Of a stretch of 64,000 nucleotides of DNA, positions 16,181-25,144 are shown in pieces; position 1 is the first letter of the stretch, and every line of letters begins with the position of its first letter. The DNA comes from DASVUS01 sp036388675 (lineage in GTDB: Bacteria; Armatimonadota; Abditibacteriia; Abditibacteriales; Abditibacteriaceae). The DNA is taken from positions 62,001-126,000 of the forward strand of contig DASVRI010000047.1 in assembly GCA_036388675.1 (NCBI GenBank), read 5' to 3'. A program made the translations under genes and the position numbers. The notes under the pieces are model-generated. The model worked only from the letters and a program-made list of their open reading frames with translations, had not been told where the DNA came from and searched no databases.

Positions 16181-17242
16181 ATGAGCGAGACGATGCAAGC
16201 TGCCGTTCTGCACGGTGTCCACGATCTGCGTGTTGAAGAAGTTCCGGCGCCTGGCGCGCCTCGTCCCAACGAAGTCAAAGTTCAAATCAACAAAGTCGGC
16301 ATCTGTGGTTCGGACGTTCACTACTGGGAGCATGGCCGCATCGGTCATTTCATTGTGGAATCGCCCATGGTGCTGGGCCACGAATGCTCGGGAACGGTGG
16401 TTGAAGCCGGTGCCAACGTGACTAACTTAAAACCGGGCGACCGTGTGGCGATTGAACCGGGCGTGCCGCGCTTGAGCACTCCGCTGTCGCACTTTTACAT
16501 GAAGAAGGGCGAGTATAACCTGTGCCCGGACATCTTCTTTTTCGCTACACCACCCGACCACGGTTCGTTTTGCGACTACGTGAATCATCCCGCCGATTTC
16601 TGTTTCAAACTGCCGGACAACGTTTCGCTGGATGAAGGCGCCATGATCGAGCCGCTCTCAACCGGCATCTACGCCGCCCGCGTGGCTCCAATCAGGATGG
16701 GCGATACGGTTGTTATCACCGGCGCGGGGCCGATTGGCCTGATGAACCTGCTGGCCGCCAAAGCCGCCGGTGCCGCCAACGTCATCATCAGCGACATGGT
16801 GCCGGAACGTCTCGAAGTAGCGCGCCAGATCGGTGCGACGCAAACCGTGCAGGGTGGAGCCGAAGAACTGTTGCATGCCGCGCGTGAGTTGACGGAAGGG
16901 CGCGGCGCCGATGTCGGAATCGAATGCGCGGGCCATCCTGCCGCTTTGAATGCCTGCATCGCCAGTGCGCGCCCCGGCGCGACGGTTGTTCTTATCGGAA
17001 TGCTGCCCGACGACACTGCAACTCTTAACATCAACGACATGATCGTGCGCGAAATCAAGCTGCGTCCGATCTTCCGCTACAACAACACATTTCCCACCGG
17101 CGTCAACTTGCTGGCCTCGGGCAAAGTCGATTTGAAGCCGCTCATCTCCAAGCGTTTTTCACTGCAACAAACGCCGGAAGCCTTCGAGTATGTGGTGGCC
17201 AATCGCTCAACCTGCGTCAAGGCCGTAGTCGATGTGAACTAA
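16181..17242 (+). CDS. Zinc-dependent polyol dehydrogenase (sorbitol/xylitol dehydrogenase-like)
   Basis: 353 residues of the medium-chain dehydrogenase family. The start ATG has GGTGGAG eight bases upstream. C42 (GICGSDVHYWEHG), H67 and E68 (GHE) form the catalytic zinc site. GAGPIGLMNLLAAKAAGA from 181 is the NAD-binding Rossmann loop. HYWEHGRIG and IFFFATPPDHG are typical of sorbitol and xylitol dehydrogenases. The structural-zinc cysteines are mostly gone (one remains, C115), as in mammalian sorbitol dehydrogenase. It follows the sugar transporter, so polyol or sugar oxidation after uptake is a reasonable inference. Confidence 0.88.
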   Translation: MSETMQAAVLHGVHDLRVEEVPAPGAPRPNEVKVQINKVGICGSDVHYWEHGRIGHFIVESPMVLGHECSGTVVEAGANVTNLKPGDRVAIEPGVPRLSTPLSHFYMKKGEYNLCPDIFFFATPPDHGSFCDYVNHPADFCFKLPDNVSLDEGAMIEPLSTGIYAARVAPIRMGDTVVITGAGPIGLMNLLAAKAAGAANVIISDMVPERLEVARQIGATQTVQGGAEELLHAARELTEGRGADVGIECAGHPAALNACIASARPGATVVLIGMLPDDTATLNINDMIVREIKLRPIFRYNNTFPTGVNLLASGKVDLKPLISKRFSLQQTPEAFEYVVANRSTCVKAVVDVN

Positions 17243-17378
17243 ACGAGTACTCGCGGTGTGTTTGCGAAGCGAAGTGACCAGGCACAAGTGATTGAGCACA
17301 GTCGCTTTGCCTTTTGTATGCTATCTTAAAGAACGCCCGCTATGAGGGGCAGGAAGCGAAATCATAAACACCACGCGC

Positions 17379-18401
17379 ATGGAAAACGAGATTATTTGCC
17401 GGCAGGATGTCCACGAAAACGAGCGCTCTGCGTGGGGAGCATTGCGCACCACGGCAACCGTCATTGGTGCCACTCTCGGCGCGTTGGCGCTGGCTAATGC
17501 CTTTATCGCGGCGCGTGTAGGGCCGTTGCAAAGCGGCTTGCCCGGAACGTTCAATCGCTTTCCAACGCGCTCCGGCGATGCGGCTTATGTGGTCGCGGGT
17601 TCGGGTTCTCCGGTATTGTTGCTGCACGGCATCGGTGCCGGTAATTCGATGCTGGAGTGGGAAAAGAACTTCGAGGCACTGCGCGAGCAGCACACGGTTT
17701 ACGCCCTGGATTTGCTGGGCTGGGGCCGCTCCGACCGGCCACAAGGCCCTTATCGCCCTGACGATTACGTGGACTTGATCCAATCGTTTGCGCGTAACGT
17801 CATCGGTGAGCCGTGCGCCATCATCGCTTCGAGTGATAGCTGCTCCTACGCAATTGAAGCGGCGCAGCAATCGCCCGAATTGTTCTCGCAGTTAGTGTTG
17901 GTTTGCCCATCCATCGTGCCGGAAAAAACCGAACAGTCAAAAAGCGAAAGCAAGGCCATTTTGTGGGTCTTTGGGTTGCCGATCATCGGGCAGATGCTGC
18001 ACAACATTTTTGCATCACGCCGCGCTGTACGGTCGTTTGCCGAGCACCAGTTGTACTTCGATAAAGAGCGAGTCAGCGAGGCTCTGGTCACGCGCTACTA
18101 CAACGATGCGCATCAGCCGGGTGCGCGCCATGGTCTGGCCTCGTTTGCTTCGGGCTCCATGCGGCACGATGCCCTTCCGGCGTGGGGCCGTCTGCGACAG
18201 CCGGCTTTGCTGGTGTGGGGACGCAACACGCAAATCAATGGTGTGGAAACTGCTCCTGAATGGCTGGCGCTCAAGGCGAACGCTGAATTACACGTCATCG
18301 ATAACGCACTGCTGCTGCCCCATGTTGAGCACGCCGACGAATGGAACAGGCTGGTGCTCCATTGGCTGCGTGACGCACAGTCTCATACCGGAACTCAATA
18401 G
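17379..18401 (+). CDS. Alpha/beta hydrolase with unusual catalytic motifs
   Basis: 340 residues. A hydrophobic helix at about 24-42 may anchor the protein. The hydrolase core follows: oxyanion loop LLLHGIGAG (81-89), strand-loop YALDLLGWGRSDRP (108-121), nucleophile elbow ASSDS around S152 instead of the usual GxSxG, and H315 in LPHVEH. The usual acid position in VWGRNTQIN is asparagine (N283). The fold is secure, but the altered elbow and missing acid make the reaction uncertain. Some plant-type pheophytinase-like or haloperoxidase-like relatives share this outline. Confidence 0.75.
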   Translation: MENEIICRQDVHENERSAWGALRTTATVIGATLGALALANAFIAARVGPLQSGLPGTFNRFPTRSGDAAYVVAGSGSPVLLLHGIGAGNSMLEWEKNFEALREQHTVYALDLLGWGRSDRPQGPYRPDDYVDLIQSFARNVIGEPCAIIASSDSCSYAIEAAQQSPELFSQLVLVCPSIVPEKTEQSKSESKAILWVFGLPIIGQMLHNIFASRRAVRSFAEHQLYFDKERVSEALVTRYYNDAHQPGARHGLASFASGSMRHDALPAWGRLRQPALLVWGRNTQINGVETAPEWLALKANAELHVIDNALLLPHVEHADEWNRLVLHWLRDAQSHTGTQ

Positions 18402-18439
18402 AAAGCCACCCACGCCGTTAAGAGTACTCGACATTGTTT

Positions 18440-20803
18440 ATGAATTCCTCTTCCGGCCCCGACGCATCCGCCTCGACAACTTCCGGCGCTCCCCTTGAGA
18501 GTGCTCCCGTTGGGAGTGCTCTTTCCGCGTCCGATTTCGCGTTGCTGCAGGATGCGCAACTGGCGCTGTCGCCGGCGCTGTCGCTTGAGGACGCCTTGCG
18601 CGCTATTCTGTCGCGTTTGATGCAGGCCACAGGGGCGATGGGCGGAGCGATCTGGGTGTGTCGCCGCGAAATCCCCAGTCGCTTGACGAGCGGCCCCGAA
18701 GACCAGTGCGACGCGTGGCTTTGTCTCAACGCATCATTGCCCGAACAAACTTCGTTTCTGATTCCTCAGGAGCTGCACGAACTAGAAGCGTCTGTGCTGC
18801 AAAGCGGCAACTTGCAACAGGCGTTGTTCGATGGCGCGCCCGAGCAGCCTCAAAGGTTGGATGTCGCCCTGCCGCTGCAAACCGAAGATGAGACCATCGG
18901 CATCCTGCGACTGCGCTACGAGTACGCGCATCAAGATACAGCAACACGTGACACAGCGACGCGCGACACAGCGACAAGCCATACGATAAACAACGTTCAA
19001 CCGGAGCATCCAAATGCGCCACGCCCGGATGCGCCACGCCCGGATGCGCCACGTCTGGATGCACCGCATTTGGATGCGCGCCGGCGCACGCTGCTCGGCA
19101 TTCTGGTGCGCCATGCAGCGGCGGCCATCGCCAGCGCTCGTTTTTTTCAACAACTGCAAAACGCCAAGCGCGAATGGGAAGTGACTTTCGACGGCATGTT
19201 AGATGGCGTTTGCATTGAGCGCTCAGATGGCGTAATCCTGCGTGCCAATCGCGCTCTGGCTACCATGGTCGGGCTGAGCATTGAGGAAATTCTATCCAGC
19301 AAACGGGAGGATTTGTATGCGCGCTTGCCCGAGTATCAATTGCTTCGTCCATTACAGCGCGTGCCATCCGACACGAGCGGTTTGAATGTGCGCAACGGCG
19401 AGTTTCGCTTTGGTTCGCCGGAGCGAATCATTGCCGAAACGGTGTTTACACTGCGTTTCCCCGACCGCCGCCGCCGCGCTCGCGCCTCACGAGTACTCGA
19501 TAGCGATGAAGGGCACAGCGTGTGCGTCCTGCGCGACATCACGGAACAGCGGCGTCTGCAAGAGCAACTTGTGCAATCGGAAAAGCTGGCCGCGCTGGGC
19601 GAGTTGGTCAGTGGCGTGGCGCATGAACTCAACAACCCACTCACGACTGTCGTCGGTTACGCGCAGTTGCTGCAAGACGACGCCAATCTCAGCGAATCGG
19701 CGCGCCGCCAGATGGGCGTCATTCACACCGAAGCCGCGCGCGCTGCACGCATTGTGCAGAACCTGCTGGCCTTTGCGCGCCGCGAAGAACCTCGCAAAAC
19801 GCGACTCGACATCAACGATGTGCTGCGTTCCGTAGCGGCGGCGCGCACACTGCCGCTACAAGCGCAAGGGACGCGCATCACGGCTCACTACGCTTATGAG
19901 CCGCCGACATTATGGGGCGATCCGCATCAGTTGCAGCAGGTGTTCCTAAACGTCATCAACAACGCACACCAGGCGATTCAAGAGTGGCGCGGCGAAGGCG
20001 AAGTTCATCTGCAAACGCAGGTCACGACCGTTGCCGGCACGCGTGGTGTGCGCATTATCATTACCGATAACGGGCCGGGCATCGCGCCCGAACACCTGCG
20101 CCGCATCTTCGATCCGTTTTTTACGACCAAGCAGTTAGGCGAGGGAACCGGCCTCGGCATGAGCATTTCGCTGGGCATCATTTCCAACCACAATGGGCGC
20201 ATCTGGGCTGAAAGCACGCTGGGCCATGGCGCGCGCTTCATCGTGGAGTTGCCTGCCATTGATGTGGACAGCGACGCCGAGGACGAGGAAGAAACACCTG
20301 TCGAGGCGCAAGAGCCGGTGAGCGAACCCGTCGCCGAAGAACCGGCCTATCGCATTTTAGTCGTGGATGACGAAGAGCCGGTCGTGATGTTGATTACTGA
20401 AATTCTGCACCTGGACGGACATCGCATCACACCAGCGTTCAACGGCGCGGAGGCACTCGCGTTGCTGCAAGAGCAGGAATTCGATTTCATTCTCAGCGAT
20501 GTGCGCATGCCGGCTGTGGGTGGCCCGACCTTCTTTGAAATCTTGCAGACGATCCGCCCCGATCTGCTGCCACGCGTGATGTTCGTAACTGGCGACACGG
20601 TTTCGCCTTCCACGCAGGAGTTTCTGCGTCGCGCGGGGCGTCCGATGCTAACTAAACCGTTCGACCCGGAACGTTTGCGTGCCATGGTGAACGACCACTT
20701 GAAGCAAATTGCCGCGCAAGAAGCGACTGCTCAAGAAGAGACAACGCAGGATGCGACTGGGCAGGATGCGACTGGGCAGGATGCGGCGGATGACGGCAAC
20801 TAA
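18440..20803 (+). CDS. Hybrid sensor histidine kinase (GAF-PAS-HisKA-HATPase-REC)
   Basis: 787 residues, apparently cytoplasmic. Order: GAF-like domain (about 35-235), PAS (about 245-370), dimerisation helix with GVAHELNNP (phosphorylated His395), ATP-binding domain with N box VINNAHQAI, DNGPGIAPE and GEGTGLGMS, then a receiver domain from about 637 with acceptor D687 (FILSDVRMP) and K739. The GAF domain is interrupted by period-five repeats (DTATR, DAPRP) near 165-210, and the C-terminus ends in DATGQ repeats. It is an orphan: no response regulator gene is adjacent. It converges on the next gene with a gap of nine bases. Confidence 0.92.
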   Translation: MNSSSGPDASASTTSGAPLESAPVGSALSASDFALLQDAQLALSPALSLEDALRAILSRLMQATGAMGGAIWVCRREIPSRLTSGPEDQCDAWLCLNASLPEQTSFLIPQELHELEASVLQSGNLQQALFDGAPEQPQRLDVALPLQTEDETIGILRLRYEYAHQDTATRDTATRDTATSHTINNVQPEHPNAPRPDAPRPDAPRLDAPHLDARRRTLLGILVRHAAAAIASARFFQQLQNAKREWEVTFDGMLDGVCIERSDGVILRANRALATMVGLSIEEILSSKREDLYARLPEYQLLRPLQRVPSDTSGLNVRNGEFRFGSPERIIAETVFTLRFPDRRRRARASRVLDSDEGHSVCVLRDITEQRRLQEQLVQSEKLAALGELVSGVAHELNNPLTTVVGYAQLLQDDANLSESARRQMGVIHTEAARAARIVQNLLAFARREEPRKTRLDINDVLRSVAAARTLPLQAQGTRITAHYAYEPPTLWGDPHQLQQVFLNVINNAHQAIQEWRGEGEVHLQTQVTTVAGTRGVRIIITDNGPGIAPEHLRRIFDPFFTTKQLGEGTGLGMSISLGIISNHNGRIWAESTLGHGARFIVELPAIDVDSDAEDEEETPVEAQEPVSEPVAEEPAYRILVVDDEEPVVMLITEILHLDGHRITPAFNGAEALALLQEQEFDFILSDVRMPAVGGPTFFEILQTIRPDLLPRVMFVTGDTVSPSTQEFLRRAGRPMLTKPFDPERLRAMVNDHLKQIAAQEATAQEETTQDATGQDATGQDAADDGN
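18935..19080 (+). repeat. 15-bp tandem repeats inside the histidine kinase gene
   Basis: Two adjoining blocks of 15-bp units: about three copies encoding DTATR and about five encoding DAPRP-type pentapeptides. They lie between two conserved parts of the GAF region and would form a disordered loop. A third block (about 20745-20790) encodes DATGQ at the C-terminus. Confidence 0.7.
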
Positions 20804-20812
20804 AGCGAGTTG

Positions 20813-21100
20813 TTAATTCGCTACGGTGCCGCGACGACCCAGCACCAGACGCAGCACAAGCACCAACAGGACCGCTCCGATGACCGACCAGATAACCGGA
20901 AATGTTGTGCCGCCAACCCTGACGGGCAGGAACATGGGCAGCTTGAATTGTGCCTGTAACCAGCGCCCGATGAAAGCACCTACAAAGCCGATGACAATGC
21001 TCATGGCGCAACCGGGCGTGGAGTAACCGGCAATCGCCTGGCCGATGGAGCCGATGATCGCCGCGACTAACAGCAACAGCAGAAAATCCCAGACTGTCAT
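20813..21100 (-). CDS. GlsB/YeaQ/YmgE family small membrane protein
   Basis: 95 residues, three hydrophobic helices, with the glycine-rich pattern AAIIGSIGQAIAGY and IVIGFVGAFIGRWL typical of the 'transglycosylase-associated' family. These are small inner-membrane proteins often induced by stress; their biochemical role is not established. It converges with the histidine kinase gene. The start ATG (21098-21100) has AGGAGAA about nine bases upstream. Confidence 0.85.
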   Translation of the reverse strand: MTVWDFLLLLLVAAIIGSIGQAIAGYSTPGCAMSIVIGFVGAFIGRWLQAQFKLPMFLPVRVGGTTFPVIWSVIGAVLLVLVLRLVLGRRGTVAN

Positions 21101-21181
21101 AAGTGCATTCTCCTGGCGAAACTGGTCACGCGCTTTCGCAAATCATGCGCCGCGCCATCTATTGTGTTTGACAAAGCGAAA

Positions 21182-21247
21182 AGCGATAGCACCGCTGCGG
21201 TGCCCCGCTTTGGTGGCCCCGCTGTGGTGCTATCGCTGTTGGTGTTT
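21182..21247 (-). terminator. Probable intrinsic terminator of tpx
   Basis: Arms AGCGATAGCACC (21182-21193) and GGTGCTATCGCT (21236-21247) are exact inverted copies enclosing a GC-rich inner stem. Read leftward from tpx, the hairpin is followed by TTTTCGCTTTG, a weak T-run. Confidence 0.6.
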
Positions 21248-21262
21248 CTACCTCAAAAAGGG

Positions 21263-21775
21263 TTAAGCAGCGAGTTGCTGGGCTTTATCGAGCACTTCCT
21301 CGTAATTGGGCTCCTGGCCGATTTCCGGCACGAGCTGCGAGTAGGCGATTTTACCGTCCTTGTCGATGATGAACACACAGCGCGCGGCAGCGCCCAACGG
21401 CTCTTCGATGTAGATGCCGTAGGCTTTGCTGAATTGCGCGCCACGGTAATCGCTGAGCAGCTTCATCTTTTCGACGCCTTCTGCGCCACACCAGCGCTTC
21501 TGTGCGAACGGCGTGTCCACACTGACTGTCACGCCGACAACGTTCTCAGGCAATGAATCCAATTCGCGGTTAAAGCGCGCCGTCTCGATGGAGCAAACTG
21601 AAGTGTCGATGCTGGGCACAGCCGAAATGATGACAACTTTGCCTTTCAAATCTTGCAGCGAAACTTTGCTGAGATCGTTCGCGGTTAGCGTGAAGTCGGG
21701 CGCGGTGTCGCCGACCTGCGGCAGATCGCCGCTCAATGCGATGGGGTTGCCTTTAAGTGTGACCGAAGCTGGCAT
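21263..21775 (-). CDS. tpx: Thiol peroxidase Tpx (atypical 2-Cys peroxiredoxin)
   Basis: 170 residues, the usual Tpx length. It reduces hydrogen peroxide and lipid hydroperoxides with electrons from thioredoxin. Peroxidatic Cys61 lies in SIDTSVCSIETARFN and resolving Cys96 in FAQKRWCGAEG; both motifs are diagnostic. The start ATG (21773-21775) has CAGGAG nine bases upstream; a longer frame to 21907 has no support. It stands alone and has its own terminator. A cytoplasmic location is expected (no signal peptide). Confidence 0.95.
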   Translation of the reverse strand: MPASVTLKGNPIALSGDLPQVGDTAPDFTLTANDLSKVSLQDLKGKVVIISAVPSIDTSVCSIETARFNRELDSLPENVVGVTVSVDTPFAQKRWCGAEGVEKMKLLSDYRGAQFSKAYGIYIEEPLGAAARCVFIIDKDGKIAYSQLVPEIGQEPNYEEVLDKAQQLAA

Positions 21776-22019
21776 GAATTCCACTCCTGAATGTGTTTTT
21801 GGTATCGCGAAAACGCCTCGTAGTCTGGCATAGCCACTGGCCGGACACAAGAGAGCACCAGTGTGGTTGAGCGCGTTCCTCACAAACCGGCAATAGCGAG
21901 TACTCAAGCCGTGCAGTGTTGTGCTAAATTAGCAAGACAAGCTGCGCGCGCAATTGTGCGGTCTAAAAGCGCCGTATTGGACAGTGATAGCGGACAGAGA
22001 TTCACACTGAGCACACATC

Positions 22020-22982
22020 ATGAAAGTTCTTGTTACCGGCGCAGCGGGCTTTGTGGGCAGTCGTTTGAGTCTCGCGCTGCTGGCGCGCGGCGACACCGTC
22101 ATCGGCGTGGATAACCTCAACGAGTACTATGCTCTGGCGCACAAAGAACGCCACCTGGCCGACTTGCTGCCGCATCCGCAATTCTTGTTTATCCGCGCCG
22201 ACCTGAGCAACCCCGAGTTGCTGCGTTACCTCTTGGAACATCATGGCCCGGATGCCATTGCGCATCTGGCAGCGATGGCCGCCGTGCGCTACAGCGTGCA
22301 GCATCCTCTTAAATACACCGAAGTGAACGTGCAGGGCACGGTCAACCTGCTCGATGGCGCGCGTCACATCGGCAAGCCGCGCGTGGTCATTTCTTCAACA
22401 GGTTCAGTTTACGGACGCGATACAGCGGTGCCCTTCAAAGAAACCGCTTGCGCCACGCAGCCGTTGGCGCCTTATCCGGCCAGCAAGCGTGCCATGGAAC
22501 TGTTCGCTCACACTTATGCGTATCTGTGGGAGTTGCCGACAACCATTGTGCGCTTCTTCAACGTTTACGGCCCGCATGGCCGCCCCGACATGATGCCGTG
22601 GCAGTGGACGCAGAAAATCCTGAAAGGTGAGACGCTAACCTTATTTAACGCGGGGCACATGAAGCGCGATTGGACATACATCGATGACATCGTTGATGGA
22701 CTGGTGCGCGCCCTGGATCGTCCACAGCAGTTCGAGATCATCAATCTGGGTTGCGGCAACCCGGTCGAGAACCTGCATTTTGTGCGAGTACTCGAAGATT
22801 TGCTGGAGCGCCGGGCTATCATTGAAGATGTGCCGTGTCCGCCGTCCGAGCCGCTGGAAACTTTTGCCGACATCACCAAAGCCCGCCTGCTGCTGGGCTA
22901 CGAACCTCAAGTGCAGGTCGAAGAAGGCTTGCGCCGCTTTGTCGAATGGATGCGTGCCGAAGGCATTATCTCAGTTGCCTGA
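22020..22982 (+). CDS. NAD-dependent nucleotide-sugar epimerase (UDP-glucuronate 4-epimerase-like)
   Basis: 320 residues of the extended short-chain dehydrogenase family. TGAAGFVG (6-13) binds NAD, DNLNEYY (31-37) resembles UDP-glucuronate 4-epimerases, and T127 with Y152-x3-K156 (YPASK) form the catalytic triad. RFFNVYGPHGRPDM and MKRDWTYIDDI are typical of this group. It would interconvert UDP-glucuronate and UDP-galacturonate for surface polysaccharide. The exact substrate is inferred from motifs only. No glycosyltransferase is adjacent. Confidence 0.85.
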   Translation: MKVLVTGAAGFVGSRLSLALLARGDTVIGVDNLNEYYALAHKERHLADLLPHPQFLFIRADLSNPELLRYLLEHHGPDAIAHLAAMAAVRYSVQHPLKYTEVNVQGTVNLLDGARHIGKPRVVISSTGSVYGRDTAVPFKETACATQPLAPYPASKRAMELFAHTYAYLWELPTTIVRFFNVYGPHGRPDMMPWQWTQKILKGETLTLFNAGHMKRDWTYIDDIVDGLVRALDRPQQFEIINLGCGNPVENLHFVRVLEDLLERRAIIEDVPCPPSEPLETFADITKARLLLGYEPQVQVEEGLRRFVEWMRAEGIISVA

Positions 22983-23047
22983 CGCAGCCGGATATATCGC
23001 CTCTAGTGCTTGAACCGCATAGTATGTATGGATCGCTGAGTCACTTC

Positions 23048-23112
23048 CTAACCGCGCGCGTGAGCAAGCGGGCGCGGGGTTAAAGTCGGCCCGCTTGCTC
23101 ACGCGCGGTTAG
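23048..23112. repeat. Long hairpin behind the epimerase gene
   Basis: Left arm (23048-23073, beginning CTAACCGCGCGCGTGAGCAA) and right arm (23089-23112) are inverted copies of about 24 bases with one small bulge. The GCGTGAGC core is shared with the hairpin at 5659. It may end the epimerase transcript. Confidence 0.7.
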
Positions 23113-23170
23113 TTCATTCATACTTATTACCTGGTTACAGCACTAGGGCTTACGCCAAATGTCTGATTGG

Positions 23171-23217
23171 TAGGGGCGAGGTTGACTCGCCCGAGGCGCG
23201 AAGACCGCGCCCCGACG
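23171..23217. repeat. GTAGGGGCGAGGTT-type palindromic element
   Basis: A short GC-rich inverted repeat starting GTAGGGGCGAGG and ending GCGCCCCGAC-like sequence, related to the left arm of the element at 678. It lies in the 280-base gap 22983-23262 together with the hairpin at 23048; no gene is seen there. Confidence 0.5.
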
Positions 23218-23262
23218 AACCGTTGCGATGCTCGTGCGTAAAACTTGACTACATGATACGAC

Positions 23263-24057
23263 TCAGTGTGTCATCTGCGGCTGCAACGCGCCTTCACCGA
23301 AGATCACGGAGTACTCTTCGCCGCTGGTAGTCTGCGTGCGTGCATCCATGTAACAGACGCTAAAGGCGCGACGCGCGATGTCGGTGGCGTTTGTATCAGA
23401 GCGATGTAGCAGCCAATTGTGCAACAGCATTGCTTCGCTCGCTTCCAGTTCAAGATACATTGTCTCGCTTTGCGGAGCGTATTGCCGGGCTTGTTCCTCC
23501 GATACGAAACCCGAAGGATGCTCCGGGTTGATCAGGCCCAACTTGTGACTGCCGGGGATGATCTGCACGCATCCATTGGCTTTGGTCGCGGGGTCGAGGG
23601 CCGTCCATACGGTAATCTGCGGGTCGCGGTCGAGGTAGTTCCAACGGTCTTGGTGCCACGGTAGCAGAGTGCCCTTGCGCGCCGGCTTGTTCATGAACAT
23701 GGCGCGAAACGCCGCAATTGACACGCTCGGCCCGTAAACTCGCTCACAGATTTCGCGAAAGATGGGGCGCTGCATGAATTCAAGGAACAACGGGTCTAAT
23801 TCGAGTTCCTGAATCTTGCGGTAATTGAGCGTGGCGCCTTTGTGGCCTTTGCTTTGCGTACCGGCGTGTTCGTATTTCCCATCGTCGCTGTCAAGCTGCA
23901 TGAGCAAGCGATTGTAATCGATGACGGCGCGGCCCATCATGATGTCGTCAATGCGCGTTTGCAAATCGTGCAGTTCAACTTCGCTCATCACCTTGCCGAG
24001 CCGCAAATAACCGTCTTGCTCGTACTGTTGCCATTGCTCTTCACTGATGGTATTCAT
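23263..24057 (-). CDS. Phytanoyl-CoA dioxygenase (PhyH) family protein
   Basis: 264 residues of the Fe(II)/2-oxoglutarate-dependent PhyH family. The metal ligands are H135 and D137 (LPWHQDRWN) and a distal histidine near 218 (LLHRSDTN), with an arginine in the following ARRAF for 2-oxoglutarate. ANGCVQIIPGSHK is the usual strand after the HxD. Such enzymes hydroxylate varied small molecules; the substrate here is unknown. It is a monocistronic gene flanked by repeats. A second, distinct family member is at 38685. Confidence 0.88.
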   Translation of the reverse strand: MNTISEEQWQQYEQDGYLRLGKVMSEVELHDLQTRIDDIMMGRAVIDYNRLLMQLDSDDGKYEHAGTQSKGHKGATLNYRKIQELELDPLFLEFMQRPIFREICERVYGPSVSIAAFRAMFMNKPARKGTLLPWHQDRWNYLDRDPQITVWTALDPATKANGCVQIIPGSHKLGLINPEHPSGFVSEEQARQYAPQSETMYLELEASEAMLLHNWLLHRSDTNATDIARRAFSVCYMDARTQTTSGEEYSVIFGEGALQPQMTH

Positions 24058-24092
24058 GATGATTCTCCAAACTTACAATGCACCTTGCTTCC

Positions 24093-24227
24093 TATAGCAG
24101 TTAACGATTTGCAGGCTACACGTGATTGCCCGGAACACCAGGCGTGAGCCCGGGTCTAAGGCATCACTGAATTCAACCCCGCGCTCATGCCTGGAGTTCC
24201 GGGGCGCCTGCAAGTTATTACTGTTAC
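24093..24227. repeat. MITE-like dispersed repeat, copy 2 (135 bp)
   Basis: Same length and ends as the copy at 3083: it begins TATAGCAGTTAACGATTTGC and ends CCTGCAAGTTATTACTG, with the internal palindrome around CCAGGCGTGAGC / GCTCATGCCTGG. The internal sequence has diverged by scattered substitutions. It lies 35 bases upstream of the leftward PhyH gene start. Confidence 0.75.
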
Positions 24228-24301
24228 ATCGATTAGGTCTCAGTGCTTTCCTGACACCGGCACCGTGAGATGATCCGCGACAGCACAGTGCGAGTACTCG
24301 G

Positions 24302-25132
24302 CTAAGCCACCACATCTTGAAAATAACGATCCACGGCTGCACCGACGCTGAGACGACCGGCGCGGACATCTTCGGCGAAGTGGCGCACCCACGGGCCAAG
24401 ATGTGGCCGGGCTGTTTCCACTTCGCGCAGAATGACACGCGACAATGGCCCGCCACCTTCGAAGAAGCCATTTGTTTTAAAGGCATCAATCGTTGGCTGT
24501 CGCGAGTATTCAACGGCGCGCAGTTCGGCGTGCCATTGTCCGTTGCGCCAGGTAGCCATGCCATATTGCGCGCGCGGATCACCATTGAACGGCAGACCGA
24601 CTGCGCCCACGTTCATCACCAGCGTATTATCGACATGGCGCACCAGGGGCACATGCGTGTGCGCACAGATGAAAATCTCGGGCGGCTGCGGCCCCAGCAT
24701 GTGGCGCAGTTCGTCATCGGTGGTGCGCCCGAACACACCGTCGTTGTTCACATCGGGGCGGCCATGCGCCACGAGTACTCGACTGTCGTGCGGGCCGAAA
24801 ACGGTTATCGCGATCGGCAAAGCCGCGATGTCGTCCGCCTGTTTGCCGATTTGTTGCGCCGTCCACCGCGCCGGCTGCCAAATCGGGTTCGACAGCGGAT
24901 CACCTTCTGCAAAGTCGCTACATTGTGCCAGCACATAATCTTCATGGTTGCCGCGCAGCATGGGCCAACCCAGAGAGCGCACCCGCTGCAGAACCTCGCA
25001 CGGCTGCGGGCCACGATTGAGGAAATCGCCCGCGATGGCGACGCTGTCGGGCGACACCGTTCGCAGGTCGGCCAGCACCGCTTCCAGAGCGGCAAGATTG
25101 TTGTGCACGTCGGAAATGACAGCAAAGCGCAT
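24302..25132 (-). CDS. Metallophosphoesterase (calcineurin-like, YfcE/MJ0936 type)
   Basis: 276 residues. The metal-binding motifs appear in order: SDVHNN (D8, H10), AGDFLNRG (D36), RGNHEDYV (N62, H63), then VLVAHGRP and CAHTHVP. The core ends near residue 190; the C-terminal 85 residues are an extension seen in some phosphodiesterases of this group. Substrate unknown: cyclic nucleotides or phosphoesters are possible. It ends 10 bases after a GAGTACTC and is followed upstream by an SGNH hydrolase gene 12 bases away, so the two are probably co-transcribed. Confidence 0.85.
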   Translation of the reverse strand: MRFAVISDVHNNLAALEAVLADLRTVSPDSVAIAGDFLNRGPQPCEVLQRVRSLGWPMLRGNHEDYVLAQCSDFAEGDPLSNPIWQPARWTAQQIGKQADDIAALPIAITVFGPHDSRVLVAHGRPDVNNDGVFGRTTDDELRHMLGPQPPEIFICAHTHVPLVRHVDNTLVMNVGAVGLPFNGDPRAQYGMATWRNGQWHAELRAVEYSRQPTIDAFKTNGFFEGGGPLSRVILREVETARPHLGPWVRHFAEDVRAGRLSVGAAVDRYFQDVVA

Positions 25133-25144
25133 CGGATCGAGTAC

